Source: a virus. Taken from it: a DNA stretch of 30,723 nucleotides. Each line of letters starts with the position of its first letter. Position 1 is the first letter of the stretch. Of the stretch, positions 19,916-27,431 are shown in pieces. Both the position numbers and the translations under genes were made by a program. Location of the stretch: positions 1 through 30,723 of IMG/VR virus record IMGVR_UViG_3300050821_002403; one strand, written 5' to 3'. Below the pieces are notes generated by a model that had not been told where the DNA came from, did no database searches, and saw nothing but the letters and a program-made list of their open reading frames with translations.

Positions 19916-20630
19916 GCCAGCAGTACCGACGGCAAGTGAGCGGCTTCAGCGGCTACAAGCGCATACGGCTGCCCCGAAGCGCCGTGGACGCCCTCCTACC
20001 CCTCGTCCTGAGGCGGCAGTTGATGACTTGCCGGAAGCCGGGTTTGAGCCCGCGCCCGCACGTAGAGCCGCACGCCAGCCAGCAAGAGCGGCGAATCGGG
20101 ACACTATCGAGAACACGCGTCGTGGCGCTGTAGTGGTGACGGGCCGTGACGGCGAGCAATTGACGCGCCGCCGCACTCAGGTCGGCGACAAGTTCCACGT
20201 CCCGAGCAACGAAATTCCGGACGGCTGGGATTATCAGTGGAATCCGGTCACGATCCTCAATCAGGAACAGGTCGCGCAGCAAAACCAGCATTACGAAAAC
20301 GGCTGGCGTCCTGTGCCGGCGGATCGCCATGCAGGGCGCTGGACGCGTCCCGGACATACGGGCGATATCGTCGTGGAGGGCCTGCGGCTGGAGGAACGGC
20401 CCGAGGCGCTGTCTGAGGAAGCGCGGGTGGAAGGCAAGATGAAAGCCCGCCGGCAGGTGCGCGATCAGGCGGACATTTTGAAGCTTTCGAAGCAAATGCC
20501 GGATGGGTTTTCGATGAAGAAGAACCAGCGAGCGGGGCGTCTGTCGGCAGGCGGAAATATCTCGATTACTGTGGACAAGTCCATGGAGCTTCCGCCCGGC
20601 GAATACGAGTATGGCGACGACAACGAATAG
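19908..20630 (+). CDS. DNA-binding-like structural protein, 240 aa
   Basis: Start MGKPAVPTASERLQRLQAHT inside the 3' end of the previous gene (8-nt overlap). Residues 29-41 (KRRGRPPTPRPEA) form an AT-hook-like basic/Pro motif. The middle is rich in Arg and short beta strands (GAVVVTGRDGEQLTRRRTQV, WDYQWNPVTILNQEQVAQQN), followed by ENGWRPVPADRHAGRWTRPG and a charged helical region. The tail ends GGNISITVDKSMELPPGEYE. This may be a minor virion protein that organises packaged DNA, but no family name can be given. Confidence 0.6.
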   Translation: MGKPAVPTASERLQRLQAHTAAPKRRGRPPTPRPEAAVDDLPEAGFEPAPARRAARQPARAANRDTIENTRRGAVVVTGRDGEQLTRRRTQVGDKFHVPSNEIPDGWDYQWNPVTILNQEQVAQQNQHYENGWRPVPADRHAGRWTRPGHTGDIVVEGLRLEERPEALSEEARVEGKMKARRQVRDQADILKLSKQMPDGFSMKKNQRAGRLSAGGNISITVDKSMELPPGEYEYGDDNE

Positions 20631-20727
20631 AGCGCTGGTCGTCCGACACAGCTTCGCAAATCCATATTGGTGGGGATGGCACCGCTATCTCTGGGCCATG
20701 GGAACAGCCAAGGGAATTTACCATTGA
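20611..20727 (+). CDS. Small Trp/Tyr-rich protein, 38 aa
   Basis: Begins inside the 3' end of the previous gene in another frame; product MATTTNRALVVRHSFANPYW continuing with WGWHRYLWAMGTAKGIYH. The amino-acid composition is clearly protein-like, and its TGA overlaps the TTG start of the next gene (TTGA), a coupling pattern used throughout this genome. This supports it and also fixes the start of the downstream fusion gene. Function unknown. Confidence 0.5.
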   Translation: MATTTNRALVVRHSFANPYWWGWHRYLWAMGTAKGIYH

Positions 20728-22376
20728 CCGCCGTCCTAATGTTCTGCCCGACGTACAAAAACCAACTCACGGGCACCACGTTGCTTGCCACCCATGCGCA
20801 AGCGCAGCACTTCCACAACAAGGGTATTCAATACGGCATCACCGCGATCTCGAATCCAGATGTCGAGTGGGTACGCAATTGGGGGCTGACGCTATTTTAC
20901 GACAAGCTGAAGCAATACTCGCATTTACTGATGATAGATGATGACATGGGTTGGCTACCCGATCTTGTGACCGACATGCTCGCGTTCGGCGAGCCCATCG
21001 TCGGTGCGCTATATCCGAAGAAAACAGCAGAGCGCGAATGGGCGGTTTCTGGCCTGCCGAACCCGCAATTCCGGGGGCCATTTATCGAGGTGGAGGGGTT
21101 AGGTTGCGGTTGCTTTCTGATTCGCCGCGACGCGATCAAGACCATGCTGGAAAAGATGCCGGAACTGAGCGACACACGCCCGCACACCACGGACAGCGCG
21201 CTATTTCGTGAAACCGGCATCACGCGGCTGATTCGCGCGTTCGACAAAATCAACGATCCCAAGCGCGGGACAGTTTCGGAGGATATTTCGTTCGGACGGC
21301 GTTGGCGGGAATGTGGGGGACAGGTGTGGGCGGCGACGCATCACCAGATGGTGCACGTTGGACCGCACGAATACACCGATACCTACATCAAGTGGCAGGC
21401 AGAGGAGCAGGTTCGCCGCACCGCGAAGATTGCGGAGAAGATCAGCGAAGCGCCGATCCTGAAGGAAAACCCGGTTCTGCGCGGCAAAGGCTGCAAGCAC
21501 GGGCTGTTCGTCTACAACCCGAACGACACATTCATCGGGCGCTCGCTGGAAGCCTACGGGGAGTGGTCCGAATTCGAAATCGACATGCTCAAGAACTTCA
21601 TCAAGGACGGGGACACCGTGATTGATGTTGGGGCCAATATCGGAACCCACACGGTGGCGTTTTCGCGGTTGGTCGGGAAGCACGGCAAGGTATTTTCGTT
21701 CGAAGCGCAGCCGCGCCTTGAGGCGATTTTGGCGGCGAACATCAAACTGAACGAGCTGGGGAATGTGTTTTGGGACAACAAGGCGGTGAGTTTTCACGTC
21801 CCCGGTGTGCCGCTACATATTGAGGAACTTCCCAGCGACGATACCGAATGCAATTTCGGTAATTTCAAGGTTTTCACCGATCCCGAGAAAATGAACGGCC
21901 CGAAAATCGAAATCACCACCATCGACTCGTTCGCGGATGACGGCGACGCATTCGGTATTTCGCCGACCGTCATCAAGATTGACGTTGAGGGCATGGAAGC
22001 GGACGTGATTCGCGGTGCGGTCGGGACAATCGAGCGCTGTAAGCCGGTGATATATCTGGACCACGGCGAGGACGCGCGGCCTGAGATCGCAGCGGCGTTG
22101 GAGGAAATCGGATATGTCGCCTATTGGCACATGGGGCCGTTTTTCAACCCGATGAATGCCTTCAAGAACCAGACGAACATTTGGCCAGCGCAGCACATGC
22201 TTGCCGCGAACCTGATCGCCATCCCGCAACGCAAGGTAAGCGTGGGCATGATCGGGGAAGAACTCGATCCGTATCGCCCCATCCTTGGCCTGCAACTTTA
22301 CACTGGGCCGTCCGACACATGGCGCGCTGCGATGGAGCGCATGGCGGCGGCTCACCAGCGGCAGGCTGCGGAATAA
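20724..22376 (+). CDS. Glycosyltransferase / FkbM-type methyltransferase fusion
   Basis: 550 residues from the TTG at 20724 (AAGGGA 8 nt upstream). Domain 1 (1-225) is a glycosyltransferase with MFCPTYKNQLTGTTL and the metal-binding IDDD (71-74), then EVEGLGCGCFLIRR and SEDISFGRRWRECGG. Domain 2 (285-500) is an FkbM-family methyltransferase with DVGANIGTHT (301-310), FSFEAQP (324-330), DNKAVSF (351-357) and KIDVEGMEADVIRG (418-431). The two activities suggest making and O-methylating a sugar, either on the virion or on a host surface molecule, in the cytoplasm. It sits inside the head operon, an unusual place for a sugar-modifying gene. Confidence 0.85.
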   Translation: MTAVLMFCPTYKNQLTGTTLLATHAQAQHFHNKGIQYGITAISNPDVEWVRNWGLTLFYDKLKQYSHLLMIDDDMGWLPDLVTDMLAFGEPIVGALYPKKTAEREWAVSGLPNPQFRGPFIEVEGLGCGCFLIRRDAIKTMLEKMPELSDTRPHTTDSALFRETGITRLIRAFDKINDPKRGTVSEDISFGRRWRECGGQVWAATHHQMVHVGPHEYTDTYIKWQAEEQVRRTAKIAEKISEAPILKENPVLRGKGCKHGLFVYNPNDTFIGRSLEAYGEWSEFEIDMLKNFIKDGDTVIDVGANIGTHTVAFSRLVGKHGKVFSFEAQPRLEAILAANIKLNELGNVFWDNKAVSFHVPGVPLHIEELPSDDTECNFGNFKVFTDPEKMNGPKIEITTIDSFADDGDAFGISPTVIKIDVEGMEADVIRGAVGTIERCKPVIYLDHGEDARPEIAAALEEIGYVAYWHMGPFFNPMNAFKNQTNIWPAQHMLAANLIAIPQRKVSVGMIGEELDPYRPILGLQLYTGPSDTWRAAMERMAAAHQRQAAE

Positions 22377-22381
22377 TTGCC

Positions 22382-22486
22382 ATGTTGCCATTTTGGTTAG
22401 GTTTCTTGGCGGCTGGAATTGTGTTTGGAAGCGGCTGTTTCTTAATCAACCGTCGACTCAATAAAATTGTGAGAGAAGGAAAATAA
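22382..22486 (+). CDS. Single-pass membrane peptide, 34 aa
   Basis: Product MLPFWLGFLAAGIVFGSGCF followed by LINRRLNKIVREGK: one transmembrane helix with a basic inside tail. It is 5 nt after the fusion gene and 1 nt before the next gene. The size suits a small lysis or envelope-interacting peptide, but no endolysin or Rz gene is in the window. Confidence 0.5.
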   Translation: MLPFWLGFLAAGIVFGSGCFLINRRLNKIVREGK

Positions 22487-22487
22487 G

Positions 22488-22991
22488 ATGAAAAAGTTGT
22501 TGATAATCTGCGCTGCCACACTCGCTTCAACCTCGGTCGTGACCGCCGCCGAACCAAAGGAAGCTCAGCCGAGTCCACCTCCGCTCACCATCAACAATTG
22601 TCTGACCATCCTGAACGGCCTTGCGGCGCTGGACGGCGCGACCGTGGTGCTCAACGAAGGCAAGCCGAATGCTGAGGCCAAAACGGTTGCGTACAAATTC
22701 GGCAACGCGACGCTGCGGATGGACATTCAAAAGAACATCGCCGCGCTTCAAGCCGTCGCACAGCAAACCGAGAAAACGCGCCAGCAGACTTTTTCCGAGG
22801 TCGCCGACGGGGCGGTCGAATTGATGCCGAATACGCCGGCTCGGGCAAAGTACGACAAGGAGGTGGCAAAGCTTGGCGAGTCCGCATGCAGCGTTGTGCT
22901 GACGCACATCCGGGCGTCCGACCTCAAATTGGACGTGAACGAAATTCCCGGCACGGTGCTGGCGAATATTGATCGGATTCTCGACAAGTAA
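22488..22991 (+). CDS. Secreted protein, 167 aa
   Basis: AGAAGGAAAATAAG precedes the ATG. A good Sec signal peptide (MKKLLIICAATLASTSVVTA) with a probable cleavage at TAA-EPK is followed by a helical mature part: INNCLTILNGLAALDGATVV, RMDIQKNIAALQAVAQQTEK, and CSVVLTHIRASDLKLDVNEI, with two cysteines that could form a disulfide. Similar exported helical proteins (signal, then 'LTIL.GL.AL') are frequent near the capsid gene in Rhizobiales phages. It may act in the periplasm or be part of the particle; undecided. Confidence 0.65.
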   Translation: MKKLLIICAATLASTSVVTAAEPKEAQPSPPPLTINNCLTILNGLAALDGATVVLNEGKPNAEAKTVAYKFGNATLRMDIQKNIAALQAVAQQTEKTRQQTFSEVADGAVELMPNTPARAKYDKEVAKLGESACSVVLTHIRASDLKLDVNEIPGTVLANIDRILDK

Positions 22992-23001
22992 GCCGGGGCG
23001 G

Positions 23002-23066
23002 TTAGTGTGGCTTACGCTTGACGCCCCACAACATCTGGGATATTGGCGTAATCCACACTAATTTTT
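23002..23066 (+). terminator. Long-stem intrinsic terminator
   Basis: Sixteen bases (23002-23017, TTAGTGTGGCTTACGC) pair with 23046-23061 with one mismatch, closing a 28-nt loop, and TTTTT follows at once (23062-23066). It separates the fusion/secreted gene group from the decoration and capsid genes and would require a new promoter or read-through for the capsid segment. Confidence 0.75.
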
Positions 23067-23208
23067 CCCGCCCGCCGCGCAAGGCCTGCGGATGAAATAG
23101 CCGGACGCACCGGACCGACCCGCCCCACGCGAGCGCGGATTTAACCCGGCCCACCCTCAAGACAGTGCCTGTCAGGAGAAGCCCCCTCAACCGGAGCGGC
23201 CTGACGCC

Positions 23209-23811
23209 ATGTCCAACACCGCTGTCTCGTTCGGATTCAAGCATATTGGCTACCTTCCGGGGTACGTCGCCGACTACCAGCTTTCGACGCGGCTGGTTTC
23301 CTCGGCCAACACCACGTCCATTTATTTCGGCGATCCGGTCACCAAGATCGGCTCCAGCCAGTACATCGGCGCGCAGACCAGCACCACGGGTAACGTGGAC
23401 GGCATCTTTATGGGGTGCATGCTGATCCCGTCGACTGGCGGCGCACCAACGTGGTCGCCGTACTACCCCGGCGCTGCTGGCGCGGACGTGACCGCCTACG
23501 TGCAGGAATCGCCCGGCGCGCTTTTTGTCGCTGCGGCCTTCTCGACCAACATCAGTTCCACCGCGATCGGCAACAACATCTCGTTCCACACCGGGACGGG
23601 ATCGACCGTTGGCGGCGGCTTCTCGGGCTACACGCTGGATCAGGCGACGATCACGAACCTCACCACGAACCAATTCCAAGTGGTGGGACTCGTTGGGCTC
23701 GGGGGCAACTACGGCGCGGTCGGAAATGGCAGCGATTTTACGAGCGCCAACAACTGGTGCGTTGTCTCGTTCAACTCCCAACGCTTCAGAACTCTTCTAG
23801 GCGTCCAATAG
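23209..23811 (+). CDS. Capsid decoration/head-stabilising-type protein
   Basis: 200 residues. The upstream leader has a small dyad GACAG-TGC-CTGTC and AGGAG about 30 nt before the ATG; a nearer CGGAG at about 23189 may be the ribosome site. The protein is almost all beta-strand and Gly/Ser/Thr-rich: YFGDPVTKIGSSQYIGAQTS, VDGIFMGCMLIPSTGG, YYPGAAGADVTAYVQESPGA, ending NNWCVVSFNSQRFRTLLGVQ. The layout (GDPV, then a 'GVF.GC' strand, then 'DV.AYV..P') matches proteins encoded next to capsid genes in many phages and thought to decorate the shell. The upstream gap 22992-23208 holds the terminator and leader only. Confidence 0.65.
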   Translation: MSNTAVSFGFKHIGYLPGYVADYQLSTRLVSSANTTSIYFGDPVTKIGSSQYIGAQTSTTGNVDGIFMGCMLIPSTGGAPTWSPYYPGAAGADVTAYVQESPGALFVAAAFSTNISSTAIGNNISFHTGTGSTVGGGFSGYTLDQATITNLTTNQFQVVGLVGLGGNYGAVGNGSDFTSANNWCVVSFNSQRFRTLLGVQ

Positions 23812-23819
23812 TCGGCGGA

Positions 23820-24356
23820 TCAGGGGAAAAGTTTACGACGATGTGTTCGGCCACAGAAAATCGCGGAGATGTTAGTTTGGGTTACGCCGAAAAGCTTGGC
23901 GATCTCGACTTGCGTCATCTTGTTTCGCAGCTTTCTGATTTCGGCCACTTCATCTGCGCTCAAGAGTTTCTGGAACAGCGTAATACGGCCAATGTCGATA
24001 GCGTGCTGCCTATTACCCTGATCGGTTGTCCATTCCAGATTGATGGCTATGCTGTTTCCTTTGTTGCCATCGATGTGGTTGACGACCGGAAGGTTAAGTG
24101 GATTGGGGACGAACGCCAATGCCACGAGTCGATGGACGTGGATCGACTTGCACCGTCCATCTCTAAAGAGATTGACGTTGGCATATCCAAATTTATTCGT
24201 GGCGGGGCGGATAATCTTGCCGTCTACTCTTCGGGCCTTAAGTCCGTAGCAGATGCGATCGAGACTTCTGACGCGGCCGAGATTGCTCACCTCGTAGAAA
24301 TCCCCGAGGTTCGCGACCGTGACAGGTCGCCATTCTTCAATTTGCATGATATCCAT
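23820..24356 (-). CDS. HNH homing endonuclease with NUMOD4-type domain
   Basis: 178 residues on the minus strand, between the decoration and capsid genes. The N-terminus (EEWRPVTVANLGDFYEVSNL, residues 7-26, then GRVRSL) is a NUMOD4 DNA-binding segment. The HNH core has HVHRLV (73-78), VNHIDGNK (92-99) and INLEW (105-109). The C-terminus (133-170, ADEVAEIRKLRN with TQVEIAKLFGVTQTNISAI) is a helix-turn-helix. This is the usual order in free-standing homing endonucleases, which cut intron- or gene-free alleles so that their gene is copied by repair. An upstream in-frame extension is possible but lacks a ribosome site. Confidence 0.85.
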   Translation of the reverse strand: MDIMQIEEWRPVTVANLGDFYEVSNLGRVRSLDRICYGLKARRVDGKIIRPATNKFGYANVNLFRDGRCKSIHVHRLVALAFVPNPLNLPVVNHIDGNKGNSIAINLEWTTDQGNRQHAIDIGRITLFQKLLSADEVAEIRKLRNKMTQVEIAKLFGVTQTNISAIFCGRTHRRKLFP

Positions 24357-24397
24357 GTGGCGGGTGGTCCTTCCGGTCTGATCGGATCGACTATCAA

Positions 24398-24431
24398 GAA
24401 CCCGCCGCACGCTACCAACGTGGGCGGGTTC
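24398..24431. terminator. Perfect hairpin between endonuclease and capsid gene
   Basis: GAACCCGCC-g-CACG pairs with CGTG-GGCGGGTTC around CTACCAA, one of the strongest stems in the window. The plus strand has no T-run after it, and the minus strand has only TTGATAGT. It may stop leftward transcription entering the capsid region or be an RNA stability element; directional termination is not shown. Confidence 0.45.
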
Positions 24432-24466
24432 GGCCATTATGGCAGTGCCTTCCAATACTTACAATA

Positions 24467-24479
24467 GGAGGCGGCCATC
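24467..24479 (+). promoter_or_regulatory. Ribosome-binding site with an ATC in the start position
   Basis: AGGAGG-type purine run directly after the TAG at 24465-24467 (AGGAGGCGGCC, best complement at 24466-24471), with the codon ATC (24477-24479) at the ideal distance. No ATG or GTG exists in this frame between the upstream stop and the conserved capsid sequence; the first TTG at 24510 would remove the first 11 residues. Confidence 0.65.
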
Positions 24480-25391
24480 CCCATCGCACTCGCACAAATT
24501 CGTTCGGAATTGTTGCCGGGGCTCTTTGATGTGCGGGGCTCCTATGAGCAAATTCCGCGTCAATGGGACCGCGTATTCAAAACCCACAAGTCCAACATGG
24601 CCGTCGAGCGCTCGACTCAGATGGCGTTCGTGGGTCTGCCGTACCTCAAGGACGAGGGCGCGGCGACGCAGTTCGACAATCAGGCCGGCGAGCGTTTTAC
24701 GTGGGCGTTCGTGCATATCGAGGTGGCGCTGGGCTACGCGATCACCCGCAAGGCCATCGACGACAATCTGTACAAGGCACAGTTCAACCCGACCAACCTG
24801 AAGCTCCAAGAGGCTTTCGCGCAGTTCAAGGAAATTCAGGGCGCAAACGTGCTGAACTTGGGCAACGTCTACAACTCCGCGCAGATCGGTGACGGCGTTG
24901 CGCTGTTCTCGACCGCGCATCCGTATGACGGCGGCACATGGGCCAACACCTCATCCACCCCGAAGTCACTCAACGAGTCGTCGCTCCTCGCCGACATGAC
25001 GAACGTGCGAACGAATTTCGTGAACGAGCGCGGTCTGCGCATCCTGTCCCGCGCGCGCAGGCTCGTCGTCCCGCCGAACCTCGAACAGGTCGCAATCCGC
25101 CTGTGCAAGACGGAACTGCGCCCTGGCACCGCCGACAACGACGTGAACGCGATCCTCACGCTGTCCGGCGGACTGCCCGAAGGCTTCATCGTGATGGACT
25201 TCCTCACGTCCTCGTTCGCGTGGTTCCTCACGACGAATATCGAGGGGCTGATCCACATGCTCCGTATTCCGTATGAGAGCGATATGTGGGTGGACAACAT
25301 CACCGACAACCTGCTGGTGAAAGCTTACGAGCGCTATTCCTTCGGACTTAACGATCCGAGGGCGGCCTGGGGGGAATTTCCGACAAGTTAG
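24477..25391 (+). CDS. Major capsid protein (HK97 fold, Mu gpT-like)
   Basis: About 304 residues if ATC is the start; the first TTG (24510) gives 293. N-terminus PIALAQIRSELLPGLFDVRG, then GSYEQIPRQWDRVFKTHKSN. The core LGYAITRKAIDDNLYKAQFN corresponds to the 'GF.ITR..I.DDLY' strand-helix of gpT-type capsids; the region with LFSTAHPYDGGTWANTSSTP and RLVVPPNLEQVAIRLCKTEL, then LRPGTADNDVNAI, matches the P-domain and A-domain end of that family. It forms the procapsid shell with the scaffold. Two HNH genes flank it. The near-copy of its N-terminus occurs in the gene at 12605. Confidence 0.88.
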   Translation: MPIALAQIRSELLPGLFDVRGSYEQIPRQWDRVFKTHKSNMAVERSTQMAFVGLPYLKDEGAATQFDNQAGERFTWAFVHIEVALGYAITRKAIDDNLYKAQFNPTNLKLQEAFAQFKEIQGANVLNLGNVYNSAQIGDGVALFSTAHPYDGGTWANTSSTPKSLNESSLLADMTNVRTNFVNERGLRILSRARRLVVPPNLEQVAIRLCKTELRPGTADNDVNAILTLSGGLPEGFIVMDFLTSSFAWFLTTNIEGLIHMLRIPYESDMWVDNITDNLLVKAYERYSFGLNDPRAAWGEFPTS

Positions 25392-25429
25392 TTGGTGTGC
25401 TATGCTTGGCTCTAAATAGGAGCCAGCAA

Positions 25430-25981
25430 GTGACGCGCATCAATTCAGACGACGTACGTGAGCATGTAGGTTACGACCCTGCCACTGGGAAGTTTTGGTG
25501 GAGGGATGAACCGGGGACCATCTCTACAAATGGTTATCGGTACATCCGAATAAATGGGAAGATGATGCTAGCGCATCGGCTAGCGTGGCTTCTCTACTAC
25601 GGTCAAACGCCTCCTAAGTTGGTGGATCATATCAACGGAGACAGGCAGGACAACCGGATCGCGAATTTGAGGGCAGCCACGTATTCGCAGAACAGCGCGA
25701 ACGCCAAACTGCACACGAGGAACACCAGCGGCTTCAAGGGAGCTGCGAAGGTGGTAAGGAAAGGGAAGTGGACAGATAGGTGGCAAGCGACCATCACGGT
25801 GCAGAATAAGCAGCTTAATTTAGGCTCGCATTTCCGCACCGCCGAGGCAGCGCACGCAGCCTACCTGAAAGCAGCCCGGGAGCATCAAGGCGAGTTCGCC
25901 AACGGCGGTCTTGCTGGTCATGTTCCTGCAAGAGGAATCGAAAGGGACTGGCTGTTTGTAGCTAGTCCGAGGTTTGGATAG
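25430..25981 (+). CDS. HNH endonuclease with AP2-like domain
   Basis: 183 residues from the GTG at 25430, chosen because AGGAGCC sits 8 nt upstream; an earlier in-frame GTG at 25397 lacks one. HNH part: HRLAW (49-53), VDHINGD (65-71) and ANLRAAT (78-84). An AP2-type DNA-binding part follows (about 98-150: NTSGFKGAAKVVRKGKWTDR, LNLGSHFRTAEAAHAAYLKA). This differs from the minus-strand HNH upstream of the capsid gene, so there are two unrelated endonuclease insertions. The genome's codon use is not obviously different here. Confidence 0.85.
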   Translation: MTRINSDDVREHVGYDPATGKFWWRDEPGTISTNGYRYIRINGKMMLAHRLAWLLYYGQTPPKLVDHINGDRQDNRIANLRAATYSQNSANAKLHTRNTSGFKGAAKVVRKGKWTDRWQATITVQNKQLNLGSHFRTAEAAHAAYLKAAREHQGEFANGGLAGHVPARGIERDWLFVASPRFG

Positions 25982-25992
25982 AGGAAGCCGGC

Positions 25993-26490
25993 ATGGCCGT
26001 ACAGACCACGATCAACCCGCAGGGGCCCGGCACGTCGCATTCGGGGCCGATCATGTCGGGTCCGCGTGCGGCGGCGAGCGACAACAATGCTTTCGGCAAT
26101 CAGGGTATGGCGTTGCTGGCGCAGGTGGTTTTGCTGGCGCAAAACGGGACGGCTGCGGTATCGCGGACGTGTCAGATTCCGAGGCATACACAGATTGTGG
26201 ACTTCTACGTGGACACCACGACCATTTGGGACAGCGCCACGTCGGCGACGCTCTCGATTGGCACGGCTGCGGCTGACACGACTTATGTGAATGGGCTCGC
26301 GTTGGCATCTGTCACGGCTGCGAACGGTAGGCTGAAGCCGACATTTAACACGACGCAAATTGCGGCGATTGGCGATACGGGAACCGTAGAGACCGTGGTT
26401 TTCACCGTGACGCCGGTGGGAGCCACGACTGTGGGGTCCACGTTCGTGACGATGCTGTATCGTCAGACGCAGAACTACATCAACAATTGA
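25993..26490 (+). CDS. Structural protein downstream of the capsid gene, 165 aa
   Basis: GAGGAAGCCGGC precedes the ATG. The product is beta-rich, Thr/Ala/Val-heavy and resembles small jelly-roll or collar proteins: GMALLAQVVLLAQNGTAAVS, IPRHTQIVDFYVDTTTIWDS, SATLSIGTAAADTTYVNGLA. The second half has GRLKPTFNTTQIAAIGDTGT and TVGSTFVTMLYRQTQNYINN. Genes of this layout often follow the capsid gene in podoviruses of this host group, and it may be a minor head or collar protein. No precise name. Confidence 0.6.
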   Translation: MAVQTTINPQGPGTSHSGPIMSGPRAAASDNNAFGNQGMALLAQVVLLAQNGTAAVSRTCQIPRHTQIVDFYVDTTTIWDSATSATLSIGTAAADTTYVNGLALASVTAANGRLKPTFNTTQIAAIGDTGTVETVVFTVTPVGATTVGSTFVTMLYRQTQNYINN

Positions 26491-26504
26491 GAGGGATTGA
26501 TCCG

Positions 26505-26804
26505 ATGAAAGGCAGAGGCCATAAGAAGCGCGAAGGCGGCGGCCGGCTTGACATGAAGGTTTCGGGCAATCCCGACGTGTTCAAGGAAGCCGAGGGGAAA
26601 GAGCCCTACGACAAGGGCGACGAACGCAAACGCGGCGGCAAAGTGAAAAAGCACGACATGCATCCGGAAGGAAAGATGGCGCGTCACCGCCATGATCGGC
26701 CCGCGCGCAGGTCAGGGGGCCGCGTTGGAGCCGACAAGAATCCTTTGAGTTCAGCGCACCACAGCGGCAAGACTGGCGAGCGGGCTGCGGGCCAGCCGGA
26801 CTGA
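26505..26804 (+). CDS. Small basic virion-type protein, 99 aa (paralogue of the protein at 16215)
   Basis: The start at 26505 has the leader GAGAGGGATTGATCC, almost the same as the leader at 16200. The protein is basic and Gly-rich: MKGRGHKKREGGGRLDMKVS, KGDERKRGGKVKKHDMHPEG. GKMARHRHDRPARRSGGRVG aligns with GKRAKHRRDRPMRAKGGKVG of the protein at 16215 at 13 of 20 positions. The tail is SAHHSGKTGERAAGQPD. Probably a DNA-associated or capsid-interior protein. Confidence 0.65.
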   Translation: MKGRGHKKREGGGRLDMKVSGNPDVFKEAEGKEPYDKGDERKRGGKVKKHDMHPEGKMARHRHDRPARRSGGRVGADKNPLSSAHHSGKTGERAAGQPD

Positions 26805-26830
26805 CTTGTTTCACGAGGGAAGTGGGCTAG

Positions 26831-26871
26831 GCCCGATCCGCGCCCGAGGTGCGGGTTGGGCTTTAGTTTTT
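26831..26871 (+). terminator. Intrinsic terminator after the basic protein gene
   Basis: GCCCGATCCGC (26831-26841) pairs with GCGGGTTGGGC (26851-26861) including two G-U pairs, closing a 9-nt loop, and TTTAGTTTTT follows. The end of the capsid transcription segment. The remaining gap before 26883 is only the ribosome-binding region. Confidence 0.8.
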
Positions 26872-26882
26872 GGAGAGGGTGA

Positions 26883-27086
26883 ATGTCCAAGCTAACTTCG
26901 AAGGCTAGAAACGCTCTGCCGACCTCGGATTTTGCGCTGCCCGGTTCGAGGGGATTCCCAGTTAATGATCGGAATCACGCTGTCAACGCGCTTGCTCGCG
27001 CCTCAAACAAGCCGGAGTACATCAAAGCCAAAGTGAAGGCTAAGGTGTACTCAAAATTTCCAGACCTCAAGAAACATGCGGATTGA
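26883..27086 (+). CDS. DUF6582-like small protein, 67 aa
   Basis: GAGAGGGTGA before the ATG. The sequence MSKLTSKARNALPTSDFALP, then GFPVNDRNHAVNALARASNK and KAKVKAKVYSKFPDL, follows the compact 'KARNALP.SDFA.P....P.ND..HA..AL' pattern that I know as DUF6582 in phages and bacteria. Helical and basic. Function unproven; commonly found in virion operons. Confidence 0.7.
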   Translation: MSKLTSKARNALPTSDFALPGSRGFPVNDRNHAVNALARASNKPEYIKAKVKAKVYSKFPDLKKHAD

Positions 27087-27089
27087 GCG

Positions 27090-27431
27090 ATGCCCTACAG
27101 CAAAACGATCACCTACCTTGCTGGCGCGAGCGGCGCGCAGGCATCGTTTGATTTTGATCCTTCGATTGCGCCGTTTAACGCGGCGATCACTTGCACGCTG
27201 CTGAGCGGCGCGACGGCGAACTACAAGCTGCAGTACACGACGACCACTTACGGCGTGACGACCACCGATTCGCAGGCCAACTGGTTCGATAGCCCCGACA
27301 TTCCGGCCGGCACAACGGCGAGCACCTATGCGGCATTTCTGACGCCGATCACGCGGGCTAGGATCAACTTAAGTTCCCTCTCGGGTGGGAACATGCAGGT
27401 GGATGTAATTCAGGGCATGTCCACCAACTGA
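27090..27431 (+). CDS. Beta-rich structural protein, 113 aa
   Basis: ATG 3 nt after the previous stop. Thr/Ser/Ala/Gly-rich with beta strands: ITYLAGASGAQASFDFDPSI, ITCTLLSGATANYKLQYTTT, TPITRARINLSSLSGGNMQV. This resembles a small tail or collar subunit of phages, but no family is recognised. The next gene begins 11 nt downstream. Confidence 0.6.
   Translation: MPYSKTITYLAGASGAQASFDFDPSIAPFNAAITCTLLSGATANYKLQYTTTTYGVTTTDSQANWFDSPDIPAGTTASTYAAFLTPITRARINLSSLSGGNMQVDVIQGMSTN

Noticed and set aside
23415-24467. 350-aa plus-strand frame across the endonuclease
   Set aside because: It is a frame shadow of the decoration gene joined to the antisense of the HNH gene; no start signal.
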